Positions 1 to 7,837 of a stretch of DNA of 42,314 bases are shown piece after piece. This DNA is from an uncultured Deferribacteres bacterium (GTDB lineage: Bacteria > Zhuqueibacterota > JdFR-76 > DREG01), in assembly GCA_913009825.1 (NCBI GenBank), contig CAJVYQ010000043.1, forward strand, positions 1-42,314. The letters run 5' to 3'. The notes under the pieces are model-generated. The model ran no database searches, was not told the DNA's origin, and saw only the letters and a program-made list of their open reading frames with translations. The position numbers and the translations under genes are program-made. The first letter of the stretch is position 1; each line of letters starts with the position of its first letter.

Positions 1-372
1 ATCATTCTCTGCGTCCTTTGCGAACTCTGCGTTTAGAAACCTGCTATTATGTAAACCACTGCTTAGCAGATGATATGAACAGGTTAAAGTTTATCCCGGC
101 AAAACTTGTGATCAACCAAGGTTAAGAGAATAAAAAATTATTTTCCCCGGCAATTATCAATTGATCATTCATCATTCATAATAAAAATAATTGCCAATTG
201 TAAATTGAAATTGCCAATTATTGAGGGCTTATATGAGAATCTTTCTTAAGTCAACAACATTGGGGGGGGACGGGGGGTGTTCCTTCAATCTATCTGAATA
301 GTTACCATTCCGGAAAAGTTATCCCATTAGTTGCATAATAAGTCTACATTAAAAAATAATAGAACAATGCTG
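1..372. other. Gene-free leading spacer with repeat fragments
   Basis: No credible gene was seen. The first 35 bases carry a CTCTGCG/CCTTTGCG phrase that recurs at 24980-25056. Bases 140-225 are A+T-rich with repeated AATTGCCAATT-like words. Bases 262-280 are a G-rich run. Bases 294-305 (CTGAATAGTTAC) match the right end of the GTAAC-type miniature elements described below, but no matching left end was found inside the window. It lies downstream of the minus-strand DUF3748 gene. Confidence 0.5.
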
Positions 373-1773
373 TCAATCCAAATGCAGCAGAAAAATCTGC
401 TTTGATTTCCCGTTTCCATCTTTTCCGGTAACCGTACGATTAAACGCCAACGTCTTTCCATCGTGGGAAAGAATAATATTAGCCGGCGGTTGCAACCTCT
501 TCCGGTTCAATCTGTTAAACCTGCCAAAAGTCCCGCCCGGGCGTACATCACATCGGATGATAGAATTGTCCCACACATAATAGATTAATTCACCGTTAGC
601 CTGCCAGCGGACTGCACTTTGGACTTCCGAATTGTGGCGAGTAACCTGCACCGGTTTTCCGCTCAACGGCGAAATGAAAAAAACCTGCACAATTCCGTTG
701 TCATCTTTGGCACGATAGGATATCCATTTCCCATCCGGCGAACAACGGGTAAAACCAAGGCAACCCGGATAGTTTGTCCCGGCAGTGAATGTCAGGCGCC
801 GCTGCACCGTTCCCGCCGGCGGCATGGGGAAGCTGATCTCGGTTCCTGCCAACGGACCGTCAGGGCCAGGAATATCAATCCGTTCCGGGATATCAACAAT
901 GAACACCTCATCCACATCTTCACCCTGTTCATTTTTAACGGTACCAATAAAAGCCCTGCCGCGCTGCCAACTGCCATCCGCTGTCCGGTACCCCCGGCTG
1001 CCCACCCAGCTATCATTGGCAGCGCGACTTATTTCATCGGAGCCGGGTACAGGATTGGCAACCACTTTTACAACGATCACGGAGAAATGAGTGCCGTCCA
1101 CATTTTCACCCTCGGGATCATGATCCACCTGAACGGGGCGGATCGCCCGGGAAACGCCGATGGTGCGCAGATTCCAGTGCACTCCGGTGCGGTCCTGCAG
1201 CTTTTTCATGATGGCATCATTGTAAGTAAAACCGATCCATTGGCCGTCGCCGCTCCATTCATGTTGATGGGTGCCTCCCCGCAAGGCGCCGGGCGTGAAC
1301 GGCGGCGTCACATCGCGGGCATCCATAAAAACCGGTTGGCCGATATGCTTATCATCGATGATCACACCGGTGCGCCGCCATTGGGCATAAGGTTTGTCCG
1401 CATTACAATTCTGTAAACCGTGGATAAAAACGGTTCTGTTTTCCGTATGACTGTAACTGGGTGCGCCAACGCCCGGACCGAACGGGGTGGCATTTTTTGT
1501 GTGATAGAGGACAACAATTTCTCCGGAGGCAACGTTCACCTTTTCGATGGTTTGGCAGCCGCCGATACCGCTTTCTTCCGTGCGGGTATCATATACCAGC
1601 CACCGGTCGCCGGGCGAAAAATTATGGCGTCCATCCAAATCAAAATTTTTGGACAAATCGTGCGTTAAGCTAATTTCCTGAATGCAATTTTCTGAAGAAC
1701 AGGAAAAAAGGATGAATATCAAAAAAATGAGTATAAAGCCGGTATTTTTTTTGAAGCAGGGTTTACGCTTCAT
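373..1773 (-). CDS. DUF3748 (YidR-like) beta-propeller lipoprotein
   Basis: The 466-residue protein starts with a lipoprotein signal peptide: KRK, a hydrophobic stretch at about 12-23, then LFSC with the lipidated Cys at residue 25. The rest resembles TolB-like propellers and especially the DUF3748 family of E. coli YidR, with the early blocks SPGDRWLVYDTR, IEKVNVASGEIVVLY and TVFIHG. Later repeats such as CSPDGKWISYRAKDDNG are WD40-like/TolB blades. The family has no settled biochemical role; distant relatives include oligogalacturonate-lyase-like propellers. AGAGG lies 5 bases before the ATG. It follows the Tat-exported isomerase by 21 bp, so the two are probably co-transcribed with the sialidase-like gene. 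A role in handling an extracellular carbohydrate is inference from neighbours. Confidence 0.8.
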   Translation of the reverse strand: MKRKPCFKKNTGFILIFLIFILFSCSSENCIQEISLTHDLSKNFDLDGRHNFSPGDRWLVYDTRTEESGIGGCQTIEKVNVASGEIVVLYHTKNATPFGPGVGAPSYSHTENRTVFIHGLQNCNADKPYAQWRRTGVIIDDKHIGQPVFMDARDVTPPFTPGALRGGTHQHEWSGDGQWIGFTYNDAIMKKLQDRTGVHWNLRTIGVSRAIRPVQVDHDPEGENVDGTHFSVIVVKVVANPVPGSDEISRAANDSWVGSRGYRTADGSWQRGRAFIGTVKNEQGEDVDEVFIVDIPERIDIPGPDGPLAGTEISFPMPPAGTVQRRLTFTAGTNYPGCLGFTRCSPDGKWISYRAKDDNGIVQVFFISPLSGKPVQVTRHNSEVQSAVRWQANGELIYYVWDNSIIRCDVRPGGTFGRFNRLNRKRLQPPANIILSHDGKTLAFNRTVTGKDGNGKSKQIFLLHLD

Positions 1774-1794
1774 CAGAACCTCTACTCTTGGATT

Positions 1795-2715
1795 CTATTT
1801 GTACGCCTCTTCTTTCAATCTGGCGATCCATTTGGGCACACCGGTTTTGGGGTCTTCTTTGCCTTCGTATTCCAGCGCCAGGTAACCGCGATAATTTGCC
1901 GCGCGCAAAATATCCAGCACCTTCTTCAGGTTGGCTTCCTGCCGGGTTTTGCCATCCGGGGCAGTCACCCAGTCTTTCACCTGAACCGTGATGGCATAGG
2001 GCGCAATAAGCTGCATATCGCCGTAAGGATCGGTGCGGAAGTTGCCCGTATCCAGATTGACGCCGAACCACGGATGAAACCCCACTTTGTCGCAAATTGT
2101 TTTCAATACAGCGGCACGCGCGACAATCCCGCCATGATTTTCCAGCGCTAAAAATACACCCCGTTTTCCGGCATAATCCAGACAGGTTTTGATAGCATCC
2201 GCCGACCATTGAATGGCCTGGCTCTGCGACACTCCCTTTTCCGGGTTGCCGGCAAAAATCCGGATACAGGGCGCGGAAAATCCTGCGGCGTAATCGATCC
2301 ATTTTTTCACATGTTCGATCTCTTTATCTCTCTTTTCTCCCGGCGGCACACAGAAGTTATTGGCGATGGCCGTGCCGGAAATGTCCAATCCGTGCAAAAA
2401 CGTTTTTCGCTTCAATTCGTTCAGATAAGCATTAGTAATCTTTTCCGGAAAATAATAGGAAGTGAGTTCCACCGCATCGATATCCATGTCGACACAGCGG
2501 TTGATAAAATCAAATAGATTCATCTCACCGCTTTTCAGATATTTTCGATAGGAGTAGGCGGCACAGCTTACTTTAAAATGTGCGACCGGATGCCTGATCT
2601 CATGCGCGGCAGCGCCTGTCTGATATATGCCGGAAACGGCAACCGCGCTGCCCAGCAAAACGCCGCTGCGGAAAAATTCACGTCGTGTAATTCCCGGATT
2701 TTTGTTTGTATTCAT
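1795..2715 (-). CDS. Tat-exported sugar phosphate isomerase/epimerase-like TIM-barrel protein
   Basis: About 306 residues from the chosen start. The N-terminus carries a twin-arginine signal (TRREFFRSG, then a hydrophobic stretch ending near GAAAHE). The mature part is a xylose-isomerase-like TIM barrel (AP_endonuc_2 type), with probable metal-ligand positions in VELTSYY, LALENHGG, NLDTGNF and LALEYEG. Family members isomerise, epimerise or dehydrate sugars; the substrate cannot be read. An ATG at 2715 is used because AGAGGA sits about 8 bases upstream; the 25-residue in-frame extension to 2790 is translated from a dispersed repeat and would bury the Tat signal. It lies 21 bp upstream of the DUF3748 gene and downstream of the sialidase-like gene. 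Confidence 0.85.
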   Translation of the reverse strand: MNTNKNPGITRREFFRSGVLLGSAVAVSGIYQTGAAAHEIRHPVAHFKVSCAAYSYRKYLKSGEMNLFDFINRCVDMDIDAVELTSYYFPEKITNAYLNELKRKTFLHGLDISGTAIANNFCVPPGEKRDKEIEHVKKWIDYAAGFSAPCIRIFAGNPEKGVSQSQAIQWSADAIKTCLDYAGKRGVFLALENHGGIVARAAVLKTICDKVGFHPWFGVNLDTGNFRTDPYGDMQLIAPYAITVQVKDWVTAPDGKTRQEANLKKVLDILRAANYRGYLALEYEGKEDPKTGVPKWIARLKEEAYK

Positions 2716-2738
2716 GCTAATCCTCTGTTTTATAATTA

Positions 2739-2825
2739 CATAAATTGAGCGATTTTTAGCTTGGAAAAACCAGCCAAAGAGTTTTGTCATTCCGAACGAA
2801 AGCAGAACGAGTGAGGAATCTCATA
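2739..2825. repeat. One-ended fragment of the CCTRAATTGAGCGATT element
   Basis: The end (CATAAATTGAGCGATT) and the next 50 bases match the reverse complement of the right half of the copies at 4224-4344 and 24134-24283, including the CCAAAGAGTTTTGT block. No second inverted end was found. It sits just upstream of the Tat isomerase start and creates that gene's spurious N-terminal extension. Confidence 0.6.
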
Positions 2826-2938
2826 CCGATAAAATAATACGGCGGCAGGAATTGAACTCCTGCACAATCGAGCGAGGTTCAGGAGAAATATACTTTTTTA
2901 TTCCTGTTATTGAGTATTGTAAAATGAAAACAGGCAAC

Positions 2939-4117
2939 TTATTTTTGTGTAACCCAATCCACACTAAAAACGAAATGTTTGATCGATGCACCGCCCTGTT
3001 CACTATAGGAACAGGTTAAATGGAGCAGTCCATCCCGGGTCTGGATCAGGGAAGGATAAGCAAAGGATTTACTGCCGTCCATCGCCCGGCCCAGGTGCCG
3101 TTTCCATTTCCAGGAAGCGCCTTCGTCAGCGGAAACGGCTGCCGCGATGCTGTACCGATTATCTTCCGTATCGTTATAAACCATCACCCAGCGGCCGTCT
3201 TTTAAAACAACCGCTTCCAGACTGGAGTCAGGATTGGGCAATTCAGTATCCCCGGCGACCGACCAACTTTCTCCGTCATCTTTGGAAACGCTGCGCATAA
3301 TTCTAAAAGGCGGATTACCGGAATCCCGCAGGTAAGCCACTAGCGTGCCATCCTTCTTGCCGACAATACTCGGCTGTGTGGGCCCTAATCCGACAATGGG
3401 CAGACTGGCGCGCCAGTTTTTGCCCAGGTCATCGCTGATGGCCACTAATGAAATATTGAAGCCGTCCGAATAGAGCGGCAACAGAATGCGGCCGGAAGGC
3501 AGAACGGTTGGGTGCAGCCGGGTCATCCAGCCCATCTGCCGCTTGGCCGGATCCTGCGCCGCTTGCACAAGCAGGCGCGGATAGGGAGGCGCATACTCCG
3601 CCCACATGGGCTCTTCGGGAAATAATTTTTTCATTCCCTTCTCCAGCGTTTCGGCAAATTTTTTCCCCGGCTTCAAATTGATAACGCCCTGCCAGGTCCA
3701 ATCGGGCGCGCCGTCTTTTTGATAATGTTCAGCGATACGATACATGAGCAGCGATTTCTCCCAGCGATGCGCTAAAACGGCAATCCAAAATATCCACAAG
3801 CGATTCTTTTGATCAATGAAAAGCGCCGGATTACAATCCGGAAAGCCGGGTGTATCCGCCATGATGAAAACCGGGCTCCATTTTTTCGCCCCTTTTTTGA
3901 ACCGCGCTCCCTGGATCAGCACATCGTCAGCGGTGCGTTCACCCGATCCGTGAAACCAGCAGGCCAGCAAATCACCATTGGGACATGCCACAATGCTGCT
4001 GCCGTGAACGTGTTTATCCTGCAGAGGAAATATGTTTTGTTCATGCATCACAGGCTGAGATTTCAAAGGCGCTGCTGCCCAGATTAAGAACAAGAGGAAA
4101 AAAGATGAGAATTTCAT
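2939..4117 (-). CDS. Secreted sialidase-like Asp-box (BNR) protein
   Basis: The protein has about 392 residues from the ATG at 4117, with a Sec signal peptide (MKFSSFFLLFLIWAAAPLKS). It has at least three Asp boxes of the S-x-D-x-G-x-x-W type (SDDLGKNW, SKDDGESW, SADEGASW) typical of six-bladed sialidase propellers, plus HGSSIVACPNGDLLACWFHG near the mature N-terminus, as in the exo-alpha-sialidase/BNR_2 family. These enzymes usually remove terminal sialic acids, but many BNR_2 proteins are uncharacterised, so the specificity is uncertain. A TTG at 4138 would add seven residues; the ATG has AAAGGA 12-13 bases upstream and begins the signal peptide directly. It heads the sialidase-isomerase-DUF3748 string and follows nagB. 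Confidence 0.8.
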   Translation of the reverse strand: MKFSSFFLLFLIWAAAPLKSQPVMHEQNIFPLQDKHVHGSSIVACPNGDLLACWFHGSGERTADDVLIQGARFKKGAKKWSPVFIMADTPGFPDCNPALFIDQKNRLWIFWIAVLAHRWEKSLLMYRIAEHYQKDGAPDWTWQGVINLKPGKKFAETLEKGMKKLFPEEPMWAEYAPPYPRLLVQAAQDPAKRQMGWMTRLHPTVLPSGRILLPLYSDGFNISLVAISDDLGKNWRASLPIVGLGPTQPSIVGKKDGTLVAYLRDSGNPPFRIMRSVSKDDGESWSVAGDTELPNPDSSLEAVVLKDGRWVMVYNDTEDNRYSIAAAVSADEGASWKWKRHLGRAMDGSKSFAYPSLIQTRDGLLHLTCSYSEQGGASIKHFVFSVDWVTQK

Positions 4118-4223
4118 AGAGTTATCCAATCCTTTCAATATTTTTAACCTGCATTATTCACAAACTTTTGCTGCAAAGGCACTAAGTCACAAAAAATATT
4201 ATAATTAAGACAACTTATTAATT

Positions 4224-4344
4224 CCTAAATTGAACGATTCTAATGTCATCCCGCTTGCCCGACCGCAGCGGGCCTGCGGTCGGGCAGGCAGAATAACAAA
4301 ACTCTTTGGCTGGTTGTTTCAAGCTAAGAATCGCTCAATTCAGG
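4224..4344. mobile_element. Miniature inverted-repeat element, CCTRAATTGAGCGATT family, TSD TAATT
   Basis: It is 121 bp. The left end is CCTAAATTGAACGATTC and the right end is GAATCGCTCAATTCAGG, so the 17-bp termini are inverted with two mismatches. The flanks are perfect 5-bp direct repeats, TAATT at 4219-4223 and 4345-4349. Inside is a G+C-rich hairpin and the CAAAACTCTTTGGCTGG block shared with the copy at 24134. It has no coding capacity. Confidence 0.85.
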
Positions 4345-4385
4345 TAATTGTAATACTTCAACTTTGTCCGGGATGAGTAAATATA

Positions 4386-4436
4386 GCCATGCTGAGCCCT
4401 GCGACAAGTTCAGGATAAACTTTATCGAAGCGTGAA
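4386..4436. repeat. Dispersed phrase ATAGCCATGCTGAGC ... AAGTTCAGGATAAACT
   Basis: The same words in related order and opposite sense recur at 30633-30705, inside a GTAAC-ended element, and partly at 24400-24445. It is an extragenic repeat downstream of nagB and encodes nothing obvious. Confidence 0.5.
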
Positions 4437-4464
4437 AGAATTACAAATTATTTTTGCACAATCC

Positions 4465-5253
4465 CTAAACAAAATCAGTTAACTTTTCCGCGGAATACAG
4501 ATCCAAAAACAGTACAGCACCGGAGTGTTTTCTCAAAATTGAGGCGGGACAATGTGTAGTGACCGGGCCATGAAGGGTATTGAACACAGCTTCAGCCTTT
4601 CTACTGTCCGGCACCACACAACTGATGGTTTTACAATTCATAATTGCAGGAATGGTCAGGCTGAGTGCGTGGGTTGGTACCTCCGCCAGTGTTTCGAACC
4701 AGCCTTCACCCATCTGCTGCCGGCGGCACTTTTCATCCAGCTCCACCACTTTTACCAGCCGGGGATCGTTAAAATCCGCCGCCGGAGGATCGTTGAAGGC
4801 AATGTGCCCATTCTCGCCAATACCGATGCAGGCCACATCTACCGGATGAGAGCGTAAAAGGTTCTCGTAACGTTTCAATACCGTATCCACATCACCGGCA
4901 TCCCCTTCCAGGAAATGGACTTCGGCCGGTTTTACTTCATCCAGAATCCTTTCCCGCAGGTAGCGGCGAAAACTGGCCGGATGCCGGCCGGATATGTCTT
5001 TGTATTCATCCAGATGAAAAACGGTTATTTGGGACCAGTCCACCCGATTGGACGCTTTAAACGCGTCGAGAAATTTAAACTGAGAAGCACCGGTGGCCAA
5101 AATAAGATTGGCCTTTCCATTTTGCTCAATCGCTGTCGTTAATTTTGCCGCAACAAAATCAGCGGCCCTGCGGCCAAGAGTAATATCGGTTTCATAAACT
5201 TCCACATTCAGTTGAGCAACTTTAAACGATTTGACCGGTTTTGGCGATGTCAT
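4465..5253 (-). CDS. nagB: Glucosamine-6-phosphate deaminase
   Basis: The 262-residue protein converts glucosamine 6-phosphate to fructose 6-phosphate and ammonia, the last dedicated step of amino-sugar catabolism in the cytoplasm. It has ATGAS at 53-57 (phosphate-binding loop), FHLDEY at 79-84 and GIGENGHIAFNDP at 144-156. The general-base region has ENGH instead of the NDGH of E. coli NagB; Asn here is common in the shorter deaminases. NEP is NDP here. Length is normal. An AAGGGA site lies about 10 bases before the ATG. It is on the same strand as the NagA-like, aldolase and sialidase-like genes, which supports an amino-sugar role, although a toxin-antitoxin pair and the Nramp-like gene separate it from nagA. 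Confidence 0.93.
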   Translation of the reverse strand: MTSPKPVKSFKVAQLNVEVYETDITLGRRAADFVAAKLTTAIEQNGKANLILATGASQFKFLDAFKASNRVDWSQITVFHLDEYKDISGRHPASFRRYLRERILDEVKPAEVHFLEGDAGDVDTVLKRYENLLRSHPVDVACIGIGENGHIAFNDPPAADFNDPRLVKVVELDEKCRRQQMGEGWFETLAEVPTHALSLTIPAIMNCKTISCVVPDSRKAEAVFNTLHGPVTTHCPASILRKHSGAVLFLDLYSAEKLTDFV

Positions 5254-5601
5254 TTCTTACATGTCCCTTCTTTCGAATTTTTGCTAAAATGTAACAATTC
5301 AGGTTAGAGTAAATCAGCACCCTGCCAAGCTAAATTCCTTTTATTGGAAAACCCATTTATTTAGTTGAGATAATTCTTCGTCTACATAATACCGGGATGA
5401 AATAATAATCGCTTTTTTGGGCTATTGCCCGGAATAGGATGGCTGCAAATCTGTTCCACGAGCTAAAGCTCGTGGCAATGAGAAGATGAAAACAATAAAT
5501 TCAAACTCACGATTTCCGTCCGAGGCGGATGGCCCCGCCAAGTTCGTGGATTTGATGATAACCCAAGCCTTTGATCGCCTTAGCTCAGAGTCTGTATTTT
5601 A
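5254..5601. other. Gene-free spacer with a short palindrome
   Basis: It holds the perfect hairpin CCACGAGCT-AA-AGCTCGTGG at 5456-5475. At 5291 it holds a sequence resembling the left end of a GTAAC element (GTAACAATTCAGGT), for which no right end was found. No coding region was recognised. It separates nagB from the PIN-domain toxin gene. Confidence 0.5.
5456..5475. repeat. Perfect 20-nt palindrome (REP-like hairpin)
   Basis: Two 9-base arms (CCACGAGCT / AGCTCGTGG) with an AA loop. There is no T-tract, so an intrinsic terminator is unlikely; a REP-like extragenic palindrome is the better label. Confidence 0.6.
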
Positions 5602-6018
5602 TCAGGAAGCGATAATAATTTTTAATAACTCTTCCGGATCGAATATTGTTATCTTTGAATTGCGAAAATCTTTCCTGTCTCTTGTCACAATCCCATCCAG
5701 TCCGGCTCTTAAAGCCGATTCATGTAAAACAGAATTTTCATAATCCGGAAATTTGGAATTTAACGCCGATTCCAAAGTCACTTTATCTACTTGAGTAACA
5801 TTAAAAATTTGAAGAATATTTTTAATCAATTGCTTTGTTTCTTTTGCCTTTTTTACTTTTGCTACTAAATAAAAAATAGTTGTCACTGTTGTTGAACAAA
5901 TATAACCTTCAATATTCTTTCTTTCAACCTCTGATATGAGAAGGGTGCCAGCTTTATAGAAGGGAGGTCTCAGTAACATTACATCTAAAATTACGTTTGT
6001 ATCAAATAATACTTTCAC
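5602..6018 (-). CDS. PIN-domain toxin (VapC-like ribonuclease)
   Basis: The 138-residue PIN-domain protein opens with the N-terminal acidic motif LFDTNVILDVML (Asp6) and has a late acidic block, LDGIVTRDRKDF, around residues 107-118. PIN toxins are Mg-dependent RNases that cut tRNA, rRNA or mRNA. The gene overlaps the upstream antitoxin gene by 4 bases (6015-6018), the usual arrangement for translational coupling. Codon use is A+T-richer than in nagB or nagA, suggesting recent acquisition. The exact RNA target cannot be read. Confidence 0.85.
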   Translation of the reverse strand: MKVLFDTNVILDVMLLRPPFYKAGTLLISEVERKNIEGYICSTTVTTIFYLVAKVKKAKETKQLIKNILQIFNVTQVDKVTLESALNSKFPDYENSVLHESALRAGLDGIVTRDRKDFRNSKITIFDPEELLKIIIAS

Positions 6019-6257
6019 AAATATTTTTTCTCTAAATATTCTTTATAATCAGTTTCATCCACTTTTTCATTTGCTAGTGAACCATAAAGTGATTTTACAA
6101 TAGGGGTTAAATCTTTCTGATCTGACAATTCTTTAGATGTAATATAAGCAAAATATTCAGCAACTAACTTTGAGAGAGATTTTCCTTTTTTACCAGCTAA
6201 TATTTTTGCTTTATTTATCAAATCACCATCTAACCGAAGTGTCAGTTTTGTTTGCAT
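6015..6257 (-). CDS. DUF6364-like antitoxin of the PIN pair
   Basis: The 80-residue protein starts QTKLTLRLDGDLINKAKILAGKKGKSLSKLVAEYF, a ribbon-helix-helix-like N-terminus (beta strand KLTLRLD, then two helices) typical of the short antitoxins (DUF6364) paired with PIN toxins. The C-terminal 40 residues are charged and probably bind the toxin. GAGGT lies 4 bases before the ATG. A paired direct repeat just upstream may be its own operator. It heads the two-gene operon. Confidence 0.8.
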   Translation of the reverse strand: MQTKLTLRLDGDLINKAKILAGKKGKSLSKLVAEYFAYITSKELSDQKDLTPIVKSLYGSLANEKVDETDYKEYLEKKYL

Positions 6258-6268
6258 GTTTACCTCAA

Positions 6269-6299
6269 ATACGTCATTAATTTCTAATATAATACGTCA
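6269..6299 (-). promoter_or_regulatory. Candidate antitoxin operator: two direct TGACGTAT boxes
   Basis: On the minus strand TGACGTAT occurs at 6299-6292 and again at 6276-6269. The start-to-start spacing of 23 bp, about two helical turns, is what a ribbon-helix-helix dimer pair would need. The boxes end 12 bases before the antitoxin ATG. A TATATT-like -10 lies between them. Role inferred from position and repetition. Confidence 0.45.
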
Positions 6300-6428
6300 C
6301 ATTTTTAATAACAACAAAACTATTATTTTGTTCCGATATTTCTATTTATAGTTTCCACCTCGCAAAAATACAATAGCAACATACTTTTCAGGAAGTTCAC
6401 ATTTTTCTTTCTCCGGAAGACTAATTCA

Positions 6429-7667
6429 TCACAAAAATTCCGCGACGGCAAAATAACTGGTCATTAAACTAAACAGGATCACGGCAATCAATCCGATGTT
6501 CATTTTGGCTCCGGCCACATATTTCCCCATAAAATTTTCACGATTAATGAGAATGAAAATCGGGATTACCACGGCGGGCAGGATTAGCGCCTGAAATGCC
6601 TGGGAAAAAATCATGACCGCCGGTGGACGATGGGCCATAAACTGCGTGCCAAAACAGAACAAAACCCCGATAAATCCCAGAATACGATACATGGGCGAAT
6701 GAATATCTCTCGCTTTTTCCAGGTAGTCGGAAAAAAGCCAGGGTGCAATCAGGATAATGGGAAACACAGTGGAAATCCCCGCGCTGGCAACGCCAAAAAT
6801 TAAAATGAAGGCGGCAATTTTCCCGCCGATCGGTTCAAAAAGTTGGATCATTTCGACGGTATTCGTTAATTTCAATCCCATTACATGCAGGGTTCCTGCC
6901 GCTACGGCCATGATAACGCCGCTGAGAAACAACATTATAAATGCCGAGACAAACGCATCTTTTTTTTCGGTGGCCAGATCAGCAATAGTCCAGCCTTTTT
7001 CGGCAACAACAGTACTGCGAATGACAAAAACCGCCGCAGAACAGGTTGTCCCCGCCATGGCGGCAATCAGACGAAAAACGCCCGGTTTGTCCGGAATTTG
7101 CGGGATCAAACCGCGGATGATTACGGTTATGCCGGGCTTGACCATAAAAAACACGATGATGAAAGAAATCCCCATCAAAATCACGAATACGGTCAAAATT
7201 TTCTCAAACAACCGGTAACGGCCGTACCAAAGCAGGGTGTACAATCCGACAACCAAAACAAATGTAATCCAAAATGTGCTGAAACCCTCGCCGCCGAAAA
7301 TGTAACGCGAACCTTCTTTCAACAGATCGGATACGATACCCATCACGCCCATCAATGCCAGCAATTCTCCGATAATGAGGGCAACCATGATGTAAATTGC
7401 CAAAATATTGCCGAAACGAAATTGATGTTTAATATTGTTCAACGCCGTTTTACCGCTGACCAGTGTGGTTTTCCCGTAGGCAACCATCAAAATGTAAGTG
7501 AACGCACATGAAAGCACCAGCGCCCAGAATAGGGTCATGCCGTATTCGGCGCCCGATTTTGCCATAGTGGTTACGCTGCCGGTGCCGATGTTGTAACCGA
7601 TTAAAAACAAACCGGGGCCGACAGAACTGAGGATGAGCAGAATTTTTTTTGTTTTGCTATCCGTCAT
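6429..7667 (-). CDS. Divergent Nramp-family transporter lacking the metal-site motifs
   Basis: The 412-residue, 11-12-helix membrane protein belongs to the Nramp/SLC11 fold: it starts LLILSSVGPGLFLIGY, where Mn/Fe transporters have GPGFL...GYIDPGN. The helix-1 DPGN motif reads GTGS here. The helix-6 MPH motif reads SAA within GTTCSAAVFVIRS. Both are primary metal-coordination sites in canonical MntH, so ordinary Mn/Fe transport is doubtful. Divergent clades such as the Mg-transporting NRMTs are known, and this may be another. It lies between nagB and nagA on the same strand, so transport of something linked to amino-sugar use is possible but unproven. No strong ribosome site was seen before the ATG. 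Confidence 0.8.
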   Translation of the reverse strand: MTDSKTKKILLILSSVGPGLFLIGYNIGTGSVTTMAKSGAEYGMTLFWALVLSCAFTYILMVAYGKTTLVSGKTALNNIKHQFRFGNILAIYIMVALIIGELLALMGVMGIVSDLLKEGSRYIFGGEGFSTFWITFVLVVGLYTLLWYGRYRLFEKILTVFVILMGISFIIVFFMVKPGITVIIRGLIPQIPDKPGVFRLIAAMAGTTCSAAVFVIRSTVVAEKGWTIADLATEKKDAFVSAFIMLFLSGVIMAVAAGTLHVMGLKLTNTVEMIQLFEPIGGKIAAFILIFGVASAGISTVFPIILIAPWLFSDYLEKARDIHSPMYRILGFIGVLFCFGTQFMAHRPPAVMIFSQAFQALILPAVVIPIFILINRENFMGKYVAGAKMNIGLIAVILFSLMTSYFAVAEFL

Positions 7668-7697
7668 GTGCGATGAGCCTCTGGCTATTCAATTTCC

Positions 7698-7837
7698 GTA
7701 ACACTTTAGTCTTTTGAAAAGCTGTGTCTTTTTATAAGTTAAATTATGTCATTCCCTGCCCGGGCAGGAAATGACATGTTTGAACAGATATATGTCGATA
7801 ACAGACTATCTGCTTTTTCAAAAAACTAAAATGTTAC
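7698..7837. mobile_element. GTAAC-ended miniature element abutting the nagA stop codon
   Basis: It is 140 bp. The left end is GTAACACTTTAGTCTTTTGAAAAGC; the right end is the inverted equivalent finishing ACTAAAATGTTAC. Flanks CAATTTCC (7690-7697) and TAATTTCC (7838-7845) agree at 7 of 8 positions, consistent with an 8-bp target duplication. The centre holds a 30-nt near-perfect palindrome (TGTCATTCCCTGCCC and complement, 7747-7776). The last base of the element is part of the nagA stop codon. Confidence 0.8.

Noticed and set aside
619-1416. Plus-strand frame of 265 codons opposite the DUF3748 gene
   Set aside because: It has no recognisable domain and is exactly antisense to a gene with a lipoprotein signal and family motifs; it is a shadow frame.
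2716-2790. Longer start for the Tat isomerase
   Set aside because: The extra codons lie partly in a dispersed repeat, and the Tat signal would no longer be N-terminal; a ribosome site supports the ATG at 2715.
5291-5304. GTAAC element in the nagB upstream spacer
   Set aside because: Only one end (GTAACAATTCAGGT) was found, with no inverted partner or duplication nearby.
7668-7697. Metal riboswitch or MntR site upstream of the Nramp-like gene
   Set aside because: Only 30 native bases separate the start from a miniature element, and no known motif is visible.
7747-7776. Near-perfect palindrome as a nagA terminator
   Set aside because: It has no T-tract and is internal to a miniature element; a role in termination cannot be excluded, but the repeat origin explains it.
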